From positions 3,782,001 to 3,846,000 of the forward strand of contig NZ_CP108053.1 in assembly GCF_036173105.1 (NCBI RefSeq): a stretch of 64,000 bases of DNA. The letters run 5' to 3'. Below, one piece after another: positions 41,167 through 49,616 of the stretch (positions are counted from its first letter, which is position 1; the number at the start of each line of letters is the position of its first letter). A program made the translations under genes and the position numbers. A model generated the notes under the pieces. It made no database searches. It was not told the DNA's origin and worked only from the letters and a program-made list of their open reading frames with translations. The DNA comes from Streptomyces sp. NBC_00287. GTDB taxonomy: Bacteria; Actinomycetota; Actinomycetes; Streptomycetales; Streptomycetaceae.

Positions 41167-43308
41167 TTACCCCGACGGCGCCTCAACCACCCCCGTCCGC
41201 CGCAATTTCTGCCAGCGCAGTCGCCCTCCGGTCAGAGCCGTTATCCAGGACTGGAGCAGAACGACATACATGAGCTGGCGATAGAGAATTTGCTGGAGGG
41301 GAAACGAGATGAGGGGCGTCAGGGATTCGCGGTCGAGCCGGAAGGCGTACGCCGCACAGACCGCCTGGATCGTCAGGACCCCCAGCCAGGCCGCGACGGT
41401 CCTGCCGGTGGGGCCGAAGACCAGGCCGTAGACGAGGAACACGTCGATCAGCGGGGCCAGTAGCGGGGCCACCACCATGAACAGCGACACCAACGGCAGC
41501 CCCACCCGGCCGAACCGGCCCGACGGGCCCCGTTCCACCAGCGCCCCGCGGTGCTTCCAGATCGCCTGCAGGGTGCCGTACGACCACCGGTAGCGCTGCG
41601 ACCACAGCTGCTGGACCGTCTCCGGCGCCTCGGTCCAGGCGCGGGCCTTCTCGGCGTAGACGACCCGCCAGCCGTCCCGGTGCAGCGCCATGGTGATGTC
41701 GGTGTCCTCGGCGAGCGTGTCGTCGCTCATGCCGCCGACGCGTTCGAGAGCGCTGCGACGGAACGCCCCTACCGCGCCCGGGATCGTCGGCATACAGCGC
41801 AGCACGTCGTACATACGGCGGTCCAGGTTGAAGCCCATCACATACTCGATGTGCTGCCAGGCGCCGATGAGGGAGTCCCGGTTGCCGACCTTGGCGTTGC
41901 CGGCCACGGCGCCGACGCGCGGGTCGGCGAAGGGCTGGGCCAGCTCCCGGACCGTGGACGGTTCGAAGACCGTGTCGCCGTCCATCATCACGACGATGTC
42001 GTACCGGGCGTTGGCCAGACCGCGGTTGAGGGCGGCGGGCTTGCCCGCGTTGAGCTGGCGGATCACCCGTACGTTCGGCAGGCCCAGCGCCTCCACGATG
42101 CGCGCGGTGCCGTCGGTCGAGCCGTCGTCGACGACGAGGATCTCGATCGGGTGCTCGCCGGCCACGAGCGAACGCACGGTGTTCTCAATGCACTTGGCCT
42201 CGTTGTACGCCGGTACGAGCACCGACACCGGCTCGGTCACCACAGGGCCCCACTCCCGGCGGCGCACCCTGCGGGCGTGGACGCCGGACAGCAGGAACAT
42301 CAGGGCGAGGCGGCCGATGACGAGGACACCGACGACGGCGAGGCCGACGACCAGGACGTCCGTGATGTCGTCGGAGGCGCGCACCAGCCAGATCCACGCC
42401 CTGCCCTTCCACAGGTCGACGCCGGTGACCTCGGTGTGCGCGCCGGGCGCGCCGAGGGCCTCGGTGAGGGTCTCGAACTCGTAGCCCTGGGTCTTGAGTT
42501 GAGGCAGGAGCCGGTCCAGGGCCCGCACGGTCTGGTCGCGGTCGCCGCCGGAGTCGTGCATCAGGACGATCGCGCCCCTGCCGCCCTCGGGGGTGGAGTT
42601 GCGGATGATCCGCTCGACGCCGGGCCTGCGCCAGTCCTCGCTGTCGGTGTCGTTGACGACGGTGAGATAGCCGCGGGTGCCGATGTACTCGGTCACCGGC
42701 CAGGACTCGTTGTCCAGGGCGCCCGCGGAGGAGGAGTACGGCGGACGGAACAGCGAGGTGCGGATGCCGGCCGCGCCGGTGAGCGCGAGCTGGTTCTGGG
42801 AGAGCTCCCAGTCGATGCGCTGTTTCGACTGGCGGGAGAGATCGGGGTGGTTGAAGGTGTGCAGGCCGATCTCATGGCCCTCCTCGACCATGCGCCGCAC
42901 CAGGTGCGGGTGGCGGGAGGCCATGGTGCCGGTGACGAAGAACACCGCGTGGGCGTCATGCTTCGCGAGCACGTCCAGGACTTTGGGGGTCCAGGTCGGG
43001 TCCGGGCCGTCGTCGAAGGTGAGGACCAGTTGGTGGTCCTCCAGGCGTCGGCTCTCGGTACGGCCGCCGCGGGTGTCGATGACCGGCCCGCCCTCCCGGA
43101 TCCGCTCCGGAACCCGGTCGGCGGCGACGGGCGGCCGAACCCGGTGGTCGGCCAGGATCTCGCTGTGCACATAGCCGCGCAGCAGCAGCATCGCCATCAG
43201 GGCCACGAGGGCGAGCGAGGGGAGCAGGAGGCGCAGGGGGAGGCGGCGGGCGGTACGGGGTGGCATCGGACGGTGGGCTCCGGGGCGGCGGGTGGTACGG
43301 GCCGGCAT
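41167..43308 (-). CDS. matB: MatB: polysaccharide deacetylase-glycosyltransferase fusion
   Basis: 713 residues. After a membrane anchor (about 28-45) comes a NodB-type deacetylase (about 90-290) with LTFDDGPDPTW (95-105) and metal-binding H150-x3-H154 in LHTFNH. A membrane segment (about 320-345) precedes a family 2 glycosyltransferase: VLVPAYNEAKCIENT, VVDDGSTDGTARI, MDGDTVFEP, EDTDITMALHRDG and QRYRWSYG (QxxRW), with C-terminal membrane segments. It resembles S. coelicolor/lividans MatB, implicated with MatA in making a PNAG-like surface glycan that drives mycelial aggregation. ATG overlaps the matA stop (TGATG). Confidence 0.87.
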   Translation of the reverse strand: MPARTTRRPGAHRPMPPRTARRLPLRLLLPSLALVALMAMLLLRGYVHSEILADHRVRPPVAADRVPERIREGGPVIDTRGGRTESRRLEDHQLVLTFDDGPDPTWTPKVLDVLAKHDAHAVFFVTGTMASRHPHLVRRMVEEGHEIGLHTFNHPDLSRQSKQRIDWELSQNQLALTGAAGIRTSLFRPPYSSSAGALDNESWPVTEYIGTRGYLTVVNDTDSEDWRRPGVERIIRNSTPEGGRGAIVLMHDSGGDRDQTVRALDRLLPQLKTQGYEFETLTEALGAPGAHTEVTGVDLWKGRAWIWLVRASDDITDVLVVGLAVVGVLVIGRLALMFLLSGVHARRVRRREWGPVVTEPVSVLVPAYNEAKCIENTVRSLVAGEHPIEILVVDDGSTDGTARIVEALGLPNVRVIRQLNAGKPAALNRGLANARYDIVVMMDGDTVFEPSTVRELAQPFADPRVGAVAGNAKVGNRDSLIGAWQHIEYVMGFNLDRRMYDVLRCMPTIPGAVGAFRRSALERVGGMSDDTLAEDTDITMALHRDGWRVVYAEKARAWTEAPETVQQLWSQRYRWSYGTLQAIWKHRGALVERGPSGRFGRVGLPLVSLFMVVAPLLAPLIDVFLVYGLVFGPTGRTVAAWLGVLTIQAVCAAYAFRLDRESLTPLISFPLQQILYRQLMYVVLLQSWITALTGGRLRWQKLRRTGVVEAPSG

Positions 43309-44000
43309 CAGAGGGCGGGCTCCGGGACCGTACGGCTGCCGCTGCCCGTGCCGCCGCCGCTGTCACCGGCGGGTGGGTCCGGTGGCGTGATCGAGGGTGC
43401 CGCGGTGGTCGGCGGGGCGGGTGTGCCGGTGGCCGGAGGGTCGGGCGACTCCTCGGGGGTCACCGTCGGATCGGTGCCCGGGGTGGTCGCCGTCACCGTG
43501 GGCTCGGGTTCGACCGACGGAGCCGGGTCCTCGGGGTCGGCGGAGGCGCCGGGTGTGGCGGCGGGCGCGCTCGTGGCGGGCGCCGTACTGCCGACCGGCG
43601 GCGGGACATCGGCGGGCTGCACGCCGGTGGCGCCGGTGGGCTCGGCGGAGGCCGCGGGCCGCGGGGAGTCCTCGACCCTGCCCGCCTCCTTGTCCTCACC
43701 CTGGCCCGGCACGGGCAGCCAGGGCGCGTCGGAGTTGCCGGAGAGCAGGGTGGCGACCATGACGACGGCGTAGACCGCGCAGGCCATGCCGGCGACGATG
43801 CCGATACGGCGGTATCTGCGGCTTCGGCGACCGGACTCGTCCACGAACACCGGACTCTCGGTCACCGGTCTCCCGGACACCGGACCGCCGGCGGCGGCGT
43901 CCAATTGGACGGTCACTTCTTCCGGGTCATGAAGGTGCTCCGGGAGTGTCCGGGATCCATCCCCGGGTTGGGTCTCTTCCCGCCAAACATCGTCGCGCAC
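43308..44000 (-). CDS. matA: MatA-like membrane-anchored Pro/Thr/Ser-rich protein
   Basis: About 230 residues. The GTG at 44000 has GGGGGG at six bases; the ATG two codons earlier (44006) is too close to it, and a longer start at 44072 is also open. A short cytoplasmic part (VRDDVWREETQPGDGSRTL...) and Arg-rich stretch lead to one membrane segment (RIGIVAGMACAVYAVVMVATLL), then a long extracellular tail rich in Pro, Thr, Ser and Glu. It precedes and overlaps matB, matching the matAB order. Function is probably structural or accessory to glycan synthesis. Confidence 0.75.
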   Translation of the reverse strand: MRDDVWREETQPGDGSRTLPEHLHDPEEVTVQLDAAAGGPVSGRPVTESPVFVDESGRRSRRYRRIGIVAGMACAVYAVVMVATLLSGNSDAPWLPVPGQGEDKEAGRVEDSPRPAASAEPTGATGVQPADVPPPVGSTAPATSAPAATPGASADPEDPAPSVEPEPTVTATTPGTDPTVTPEESPDPPATGTPAPPTTAAPSITPPDPPAGDSGGGTGSGSRTVPEPAL

Positions 44001-44152
44001 TTGCATCCCCCCACGGGACCGTTCCGGGCGCGCGTTCGACTCCGAGCACCCGTCGTCGGACCCGTTCCCCACCAGGTCCGAGCGCCCCCTTTGTCACACC
44101 GTGCTCGGGGGCACGAATGTAGTGCGCTCATGGGTGATGTGGTGCCTGTATC

Positions 44153-45109
44153 TCAAATGTGTACATTCATCAGCGTCGCGTCAATGGCCGGAACCCATCC
44201 CTCCGAGGGCTTGCGCAACCACCCTTCCCCAGCCGTCAGTTCGGCCGCCGCCCGCCGCAGGGCGTCGAGTCCGGGGTGCACCAGCCCTCTGCGCCACACC
44301 AGCGAGACCGGTGACAGGGGTACGGGATCGATCAGGGGCCGCAGCACCGAGGCGGGCATGGCAGGGAAGTCCACCACCGCGAGAACCGGCGTCCGCGTCT
44401 TGGCCATGACCCGCTCAAACTCCTCGTCACCGACGGCGAGCGGCGCGGGCGCGGCGACCTCGATGTCCCGTCCCTCGAAGAGCTGGTGCGCGAGGTCGGT
44501 CCACTCCGGGGTCCGCGGATTCCCGGCACCCGCGTAGACGACCGAGCCCGCCAGCGCGCGGAGTGGTACCGCCTCCAGCGAGGCCAGCGGATGGTCCTCG
44601 GGCAGGATCACCGCCATCGGCTCGTAGCGCACGGGCTGGTGTTCGAGGCCCGCTCGCAGGGACGGGTCGAGACCGGCGAAGCGGCCGAAGGACACGTCCA
44701 GGCGCCCCGCGAGCAGTTCGGCCGCGGCTCCGGTCAGGCCACTCTCGTAGCGCGCCATCAGCTCATGATCGGGGGCGAGTTCGCGGGCCCGCCCCAGCAC
44801 CCGCCGCCCGGTGCCGAGCCCCGGCGAGTTCAGGTCGACCAGCAGGGGCCTGGCCTGCCCGAACGCTGCCACCAACGCCTCCTGCGCCGCCAGCACCCGC
44901 CGCGCGTGCGGCACCAGCCGCTCCCCGTCCGCCGTCAGCGTCACCTGCCGCGTGGTCCGTACGAACAGCTCGGCGCCCAACTCCCGCTCCAGCCGCCGTA
45001 CATCACGACTGAGCGCCTGCTGGGCGACGTAGAGCCGGGCCGCGGCGCGGGTGAAGTGCAGTTCCTCGGCGACGGCGAGGAAGGCACGCAAGAGGCGGAG
45101 ATCAGGCAT
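44153..45109 (-). CDS. LysR-family transcriptional regulator
   Basis: 318 residues. The N-terminal winged helix is typical (MPDLRLLRAFLAVAEELHFTRAAARLYVAQQALSRDVRRLERELG, in parts), followed by a LysR substrate-binding domain. It is divergent from an MFS transporter 83 bases away, the classic LysR-target layout, so it likely controls that gene. It also precedes matA in the same direction, with an 80-base gap or more. Confidence 0.88.
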   Translation of the reverse strand: MPDLRLLRAFLAVAEELHFTRAAARLYVAQQALSRDVRRLERELGAELFVRTTRQVTLTADGERLVPHARRVLAAQEALVAAFGQARPLLVDLNSPGLGTGRRVLGRARELAPDHELMARYESGLTGAAAELLAGRLDVSFGRFAGLDPSLRAGLEHQPVRYEPMAVILPEDHPLASLEAVPLRALAGSVVYAGAGNPRTPEWTDLAHQLFEGRDIEVAAPAPLAVGDEEFERVMAKTRTPVLAVVDFPAMPASVLRPLIDPVPLSPVSLVWRRGLVHPGLDALRRAAAELTAGEGWLRKPSEGWVPAIDATLMNVHI

Positions 45110-45192
45110 GACGGGAATTTACAACGCAGGTGCGTGAATCGGTACGGAGAAGGTGTTGGACCCCTTGATCCACTTCGGGCGAGGGTTGCCCC

Positions 45193-46416
45193 ATGCCGCA
45201 ACCGACGACCTACCGCCACCTCTTCGCCATACCCGGCACCCGCGCCTTCACCGCCGGAAACCTCATGGCCCGCCTCCCCATGGGCATGTTCAGCGTGAGC
45301 GCGGTTCTGATGATCGCCGGGACGCGGGACTCGTACGCCCTCGCAGGTGCCGTGGTCGCGACCGGCCTTGCCGCCACCGCACTGGTCGCCCCCTGGACCG
45401 CGCGGCTGATCGACCGCCACGGACAGGCCCGTATCGCCCCGCCCGCCACCCTCCTCGCGGTCCTCGGCAGCCTCGCGCTGGTGCTGTGCACGCGCATGGG
45501 CGCCCCCGACTGGACCCTCTTCGCCGCGTACGCCGCCACCGCGACCACCCCCAACACCGGCGGTATGTCCCGGGCCCGCTGGGCGCACCTGCTGAAGGGC
45601 GACCCGGCGGCGCTGCACACCGCGAACTCCTTCGAGCAGGCGGCGGACGAGCTGTGCTTCATGCTCGGCCCGGTCCTCGCGGCCTTCCTGTGCGGGGCGT
45701 TCTTCCCGGAGGCGGGCACCCTCACCGGTGTGCTGCTCCTCGCGGCGGGCATGGCGCTGTTCACCGCCCAGCGGTCGACCGAACCGCCGGTCCGGAGCCG
45801 GCAGACCCCCAGTGAGCCTCCCTATCGCGCCCCGGGCATGCCCCCACTGCTCGTCGTCTGCCTCGCGATGGGTGCCGTCTTCGGTGCCCTGGAGGTCGTC
45901 ACGATCGCGTTCGCCGACACACAGGGGCACGGCACGGCGGCCGGTGTGGTCCTCGGCCTCCAGGCGGGCGGCTCCTGTGCGGCGGGGCTGGTGTACGGGG
46001 CTCTGAAGCCGGGCGGCTCAGCCGAGCGCCGCTACCCGTGGTGCATCGGCGCGATGGCCGTACTCCTGACGCTGCCGCTGCTCGCCGCGTCCCTCACCGG
46101 TTCGCTCGTGGTGCTCGCGGGCGCCCTTCTGATCTCCGGGATGGCGACCGCACCGACGATGATCACCAGTATGACCCTGGTCCAGGAGCGCACCCCCGAG
46201 GGGCGCCTCAACGAGGGCATGACCCTGGCCGTCACCGGTCTGCTCGGCGGTATCGCGCTCGGCAGCGCGGCCGGCGGCTGGGCGGCGGAGCATGTGTCGG
46301 CGACGGCGGGGTTCGGGGTGCCGGTCGCGGCGGCGGGGGTGGCTCTGGTCATCGCCCTTGCCCCACGGGCGTTCGACCCACTGAACATCAACCCCGAATC
46401 CCGTCCGATCCATTGA
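45193..46416 (+). CDS. MFS transporter
   Basis: 407 residues with about 12 membrane segments. An MFS motif is seen at loop 2-3 (ARLIDRHGQARIAPPATLLAV). It contains RARWAHLLKGDPAALHTANSFEQAADELCFMLGP in TM4-5, a feature of a common actinobacterial exporter type. Substrate unknown. The ATG at 45193 lies in a short gap from the divergent LysR gene, which probably regulates it. Confidence 0.85.
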   Translation: MPQPTTYRHLFAIPGTRAFTAGNLMARLPMGMFSVSAVLMIAGTRDSYALAGAVVATGLAATALVAPWTARLIDRHGQARIAPPATLLAVLGSLALVLCTRMGAPDWTLFAAYAATATTPNTGGMSRARWAHLLKGDPAALHTANSFEQAADELCFMLGPVLAAFLCGAFFPEAGTLTGVLLLAAGMALFTAQRSTEPPVRSRQTPSEPPYRAPGMPPLLVVCLAMGAVFGALEVVTIAFADTQGHGTAAGVVLGLQAGGSCAAGLVYGALKPGGSAERRYPWCIGAMAVLLTLPLLAASLTGSLVVLAGALLISGMATAPTMITSMTLVQERTPEGRLNEGMTLAVTGLLGGIALGSAAGGWAAEHVSATAGFGVPVAAAGVALVIALAPRAFDPLNINPESRPIH

Positions 46417-46447
46417 CGTGCCCACAGCCCGCACCTACCTTCCCCCG

Positions 46448-46485
46448 TCGAAGCGCTTCGACGTCGCGCATCGAATCGATTCGAT
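46448..46485. promoter_or_regulatory. Tandem palindromic operators upstream of GH31/ABC operon
   Basis: Two perfect palindromes: TCGAAGCGCTTCGA (46448-46461) and ATCGAATCGATTCGAT (46470-46485), centre to centre about 23 bases. The first has the CG-centred form of LacI-family operators. They lie 60-97 bases before the binding-protein start, and a LacI gene is in the same operon, so autoregulated sugar induction is likely. Confidence 0.7.
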
Positions 46486-46544
46486 GAACCCTGCGTGACG
46501 CCCAGTACGTCCCGATACCCATCCGACTCCCCTGGAGGCACTGG

Positions 46545-47840
46545 ATGTTGACGGTACGAAGGCGAGTGGCGGCCGCGGCCGTGGTCCTGGCGGGATCACT
46601 GCTTCTGGCCTCCTGCGGCGACTCTGACGACGGCGGATCCTCCGACGGCAAGACCCTGCGGCTCTGGCACTACGAGGGCCTCAACAGCGCGATGGGCGTG
46701 GCCTGGACCGAGGCGATCAAGGAGTTCGAGGCCACGCACCCCGGTGTGAAGGTGGAGTACGAGGAGAAGAGCTTCGAACAGATCCAGAAGACCGCCCCGA
46801 TGGTCCTGAACTCCTCCGACGCCCCCGACCTGATGGAGTACAACAAGGGCAACGCGACGGCGGGCAAGCTCTCCCAGCAGGGCCTGTTGACCGACCTCAC
46901 CGAAGAGGCGGCGAAGCGCGGCTGGGACAAGAAGCTCAGCGACTCGGTGCGCACTACGAGCCAGTACGACGCCCAGGGTGTGATGGGCTCGGGCAAGTGG
47001 TTCGGCGTGCCCAACTACGCCGAGTACACGATGGTCTACCTCAACAAGGACCTCTTCGCGAAGCACAAGATCCCCGAGCCGACGACATTCGACGAACTGA
47101 CCTCCGCGATGGGCAAGTTCGCCGACGCGGGCGTCACCCCGCTGGCCAACGCCGGCAACGAGTACCTCGCCCAGCAGTACGTCTACCAGCTGGCCCTGTC
47201 GAAGGCGGACCGCGCCTGGGTCGACGCCTACGAGCTCTACGACGGCGAGGTCGACTTCCACGACGCCGCCTGGACGTACGCCGCCGAGACCTTCGCCGAC
47301 TGGGTGGACAAGGGGTACATCGCCAAGAACTCCACCGGCACCAAGGCCGAGGAGGCCGGGGTCTCCTTCATCCAGGGCAAGGCGCCGATCCTGTTCTCCG
47401 GCAGCTGGTGGTTCGGCCGCTTCCAGGACGAGGCGAAGTTCGACTGGGGCACCTTCCTGTGGCCCGGCTCGGATCTCACCCTCGGTTCGGGCGGAAACCT
47501 CTGGGTGGTCCCGGAGAGCGCCGAGAACAAGGAACTCGCCTACGACTTCATCGACATCACCATGTCGGAGAAGATCCAGAACCTGCTCGGCAACAAGGGC
47601 GGCGTCCCGGTCGCGGCCGACGCCGCCGCCATCACCGACCCGCAGTCGAAGAAGCTGATCGACGACTTCAACACGCTCTCCGACAACGACGGCCTCGCCT
47701 TCTACCCGGACTGGCCGGTCACCGGCTTCTACGACGTCCTCGTCTCCGAGACGCAGAAGCTGATGACGGGCAGCGCGGACCCGGACGCCTACCTCGACGC
47801 GTTGCAGGAGGCGTACGACAAGGGCGTACCGAAGCGATGA
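46545..47840 (+). CDS. Extracellular sugar-binding lipoprotein
   Basis: 431 residues. Signal peptide with lipobox LLASC (Cys about residue 23), then the family 1 solute-binding fold (KTLRLWHYEGLNSAMGVAW...; later GSWWFGRFQDEAKFDWG). It captures a saccharide for the two permeases encoded downstream. Start ATG at 46545 with GGAGG upstream (CTGGAGGCACTGG). First gene of a six-gene sugar locus whose glycosidases suggest a xylosyl-containing ligand. Confidence 0.92.
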   Translation: MLTVRRRVAAAAVVLAGSLLLASCGDSDDGGSSDGKTLRLWHYEGLNSAMGVAWTEAIKEFEATHPGVKVEYEEKSFEQIQKTAPMVLNSSDAPDLMEYNKGNATAGKLSQQGLLTDLTEEAAKRGWDKKLSDSVRTTSQYDAQGVMGSGKWFGVPNYAEYTMVYLNKDLFAKHKIPEPTTFDELTSAMGKFADAGVTPLANAGNEYLAQQYVYQLALSKADRAWVDAYELYDGEVDFHDAAWTYAAETFADWVDKGYIAKNSTGTKAEEAGVSFIQGKAPILFSGSWWFGRFQDEAKFDWGTFLWPGSDLTLGSGGNLWVVPESAENKELAYDFIDITMSEKIQNLLGNKGGVPVAADAAAITDPQSKKLIDDFNTLSDNDGLAFYPDWPVTGFYDVLVSETQKLMTGSADPDAYLDALQEAYDKGVPKR

Positions 47841-48784
47841 CGGTGACCGTCGAACGCGGCGCGCGGGTGAGCCGGAAGCACGAGGATCCGAAGCACCCGC
47901 GCCCGCGCGACTCCTACGCCCTCTTCCTGCTCCCCGGTGTGCTCGCCTTCCTCGCGGTCGTCGTGCTGCCGTTCGCGATGAACACGTACGTGAGCTTCAC
48001 GGACTGGCAGGGCGTGGGCGACCTGGAGTGGACCGGGCTCGCCAACTACCGGGAGCTGATGGACGACTCCGAGTTCTGGGAGTCCTTCCGGCACAGCATG
48101 TTCATGGTCGTCGCCATGGCCGTCGTACCGACCGCGCTCGGTCTTGTCCTGGCGGCGGCGCTGTTCGACTACGTCGGCAAGCACTTCGGCAGCAGGACGG
48201 TCGCCGTGTTGCGCGCCTGCTTCTATCTCCCGCAGGTGCTGCCGATCGCGGTCGCGGGCATCGTGTGGAGCTGGATCCTCGCCCCCGACAACGGCACGCT
48301 CAACGAACTCCTCGGCGCCGTCGGTCTGTCGAGCTGGCAGCAGGACTGGCTCGGCAACCCGGACCTCGCGCTCTACAGCGTCATGGGCGTGATGGTGTGG
48401 GTGCAGCTCGGCTTCCCGCTGGTGGTCTTCATGGCCGGACTCCAGCGCGTGGACCCGCAGTTGTACGAGGCGGCGGAGCTGGACGGGGCCGGCTGGTGGC
48501 GCCGCTTCTGGCACATCACGCTGCCGCAGATCCGCCCGGAGACGTATGTCGTCCTCACCTGGTGCACGATCGCCGCGCTCAAGGTGTTCGGCGCGGTGTA
48601 CGTGCTGACGAAGGGCGGCCCGGGCGGGGCGACGAACGTGCCCTCCTACTTCTCCTTCACCACGTTCTTCGAGAAGACCCAGGTCGGCTACGGCGCCGCG
48701 ATCTCCACGGTGCTGACCGTGATCATCCTGGCCCTGTCCCTGATCGGACTGAAGCTCCAGACCCGCGCCGAGGAGGGTGCATGA
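47837..48784 (+). CDS. ABC sugar transporter permease, MalF type
   Basis: 315 residues with six membrane segments. It starts MTVTVERGARVSRK at an ATG overlapping the binding-protein stop (ATGA). The EAA loop reads QLYEAAELDGAGWWRRFWHITLP (about 210-230). A much longer open frame from 46997 is out of register with the binding-protein gene. It pairs with the next gene; the ATPase is presumably encoded elsewhere. Confidence 0.92.
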   Translation: MTVTVERGARVSRKHEDPKHPRPRDSYALFLLPGVLAFLAVVVLPFAMNTYVSFTDWQGVGDLEWTGLANYRELMDDSEFWESFRHSMFMVVAMAVVPTALGLVLAAALFDYVGKHFGSRTVAVLRACFYLPQVLPIAVAGIVWSWILAPDNGTLNELLGAVGLSSWQQDWLGNPDLALYSVMGVMVWVQLGFPLVVFMAGLQRVDPQLYEAAELDGAGWWRRFWHITLPQIRPETYVVLTWCTIAALKVFGAVYVLTKGGPGGATNVPSYFSFTTFFEKTQVGYGAAISTVLTVIILALSLIGLKLQTRAEEGA

Positions 48785-49605
48785 GCACCGCGCTACGCCG
48801 TTACCCGGTCCTCGTCGCGCTGACGGTCGCCGCCCTCTTCATGATCGTGCCGTTTCTGATCGTGGCGGTGAACGCGGTCAAGTCCCCGGCGGAGTACTCC
48901 CAGAACGGGCCCCTCAGCCTCCCCGAGGGCCTCTACCTGGACGGCCTGAAGGACTTCTGGGAGCGCGTCGACTACACGCAGAAGCTGATCAACTCGGTGC
49001 TGATCAGCGGGGCGGTGGCGGTCTGCGCGGTGGTGCTGTCGGTGCTGAACGCGTACGCGATCGGCATCGGCCGGGTGAAGGGCCGCACCTGGGTGCTGGC
49101 CTTCTTCGTCCTCGCCAACATGCTGCCGCAGGAGGCGCTGGTCTACCCGGTGTACTACCTGAGCAAGGAGGTCGGGCTCTACGACACCAGGCTGAGCGTG
49201 ATCATCGTCTTCACGGTGATCCAGGCGGCGTTCGGGACGTATCTGCTGGCGTCCGTCCTCGGCCAGTTCCCCCGCGAGATCATCGAGGCCGCCCGGATCG
49301 ACGGCGCGAACAAGTGGCAGGTGCTGTGGCGCATCGTCGTCCCGGTCAGCCGCCCCACCCTCGGCGTCCTACTGGTGTTCTTCTTCATCTGGACCTGGAA
49401 CGAGTTCCTGCTCCCCCTGGTCATGCTGATCTCCAACGACAACCAGACGGTGTCGGTGGCCCTCGGTGTCCTCCAGGGCCAGCGCCTGATGGACGCCACG
49501 ATGACGAACGCGGCGGCCCTGCTCGGGGTGCTCCCCGCGATCGTGTTCTTCCTCCTGTTCCAGCGGACCCTCACCCGCGGTATCGCCGTGGGTGCCGTGA
49601 AATAA
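48781..49605 (+). CDS. ABC sugar transporter permease, MalG type
   Basis: 274 residues, six membrane segments, EAA loop EIIEAARIDGANKWQVLWRIVVP (about 160-180) and the C-terminal FQRTLTRGIAVGAVK typical of CUT1 permeases. ATG overlaps the previous stop as ATGA. The GH31 gene follows 11 bases after its stop with AAGGA as ribosome site, so all are one transcript. Confidence 0.92.
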   Translation: MSTALRRYPVLVALTVAALFMIVPFLIVAVNAVKSPAEYSQNGPLSLPEGLYLDGLKDFWERVDYTQKLINSVLISGAVAVCAVVLSVLNAYAIGIGRVKGRTWVLAFFVLANMLPQEALVYPVYYLSKEVGLYDTRLSVIIVFTVIQAAFGTYLLASVLGQFPREIIEAARIDGANKWQVLWRIVVPVSRPTLGVLLVFFFIWTWNEFLLPLVMLISNDNQTVSVALGVLQGQRLMDATMTNAAALLGVLPAIVFFLLFQRTLTRGIAVGAVK

Positions 49606-49616
49606 GGACCCCCCAC

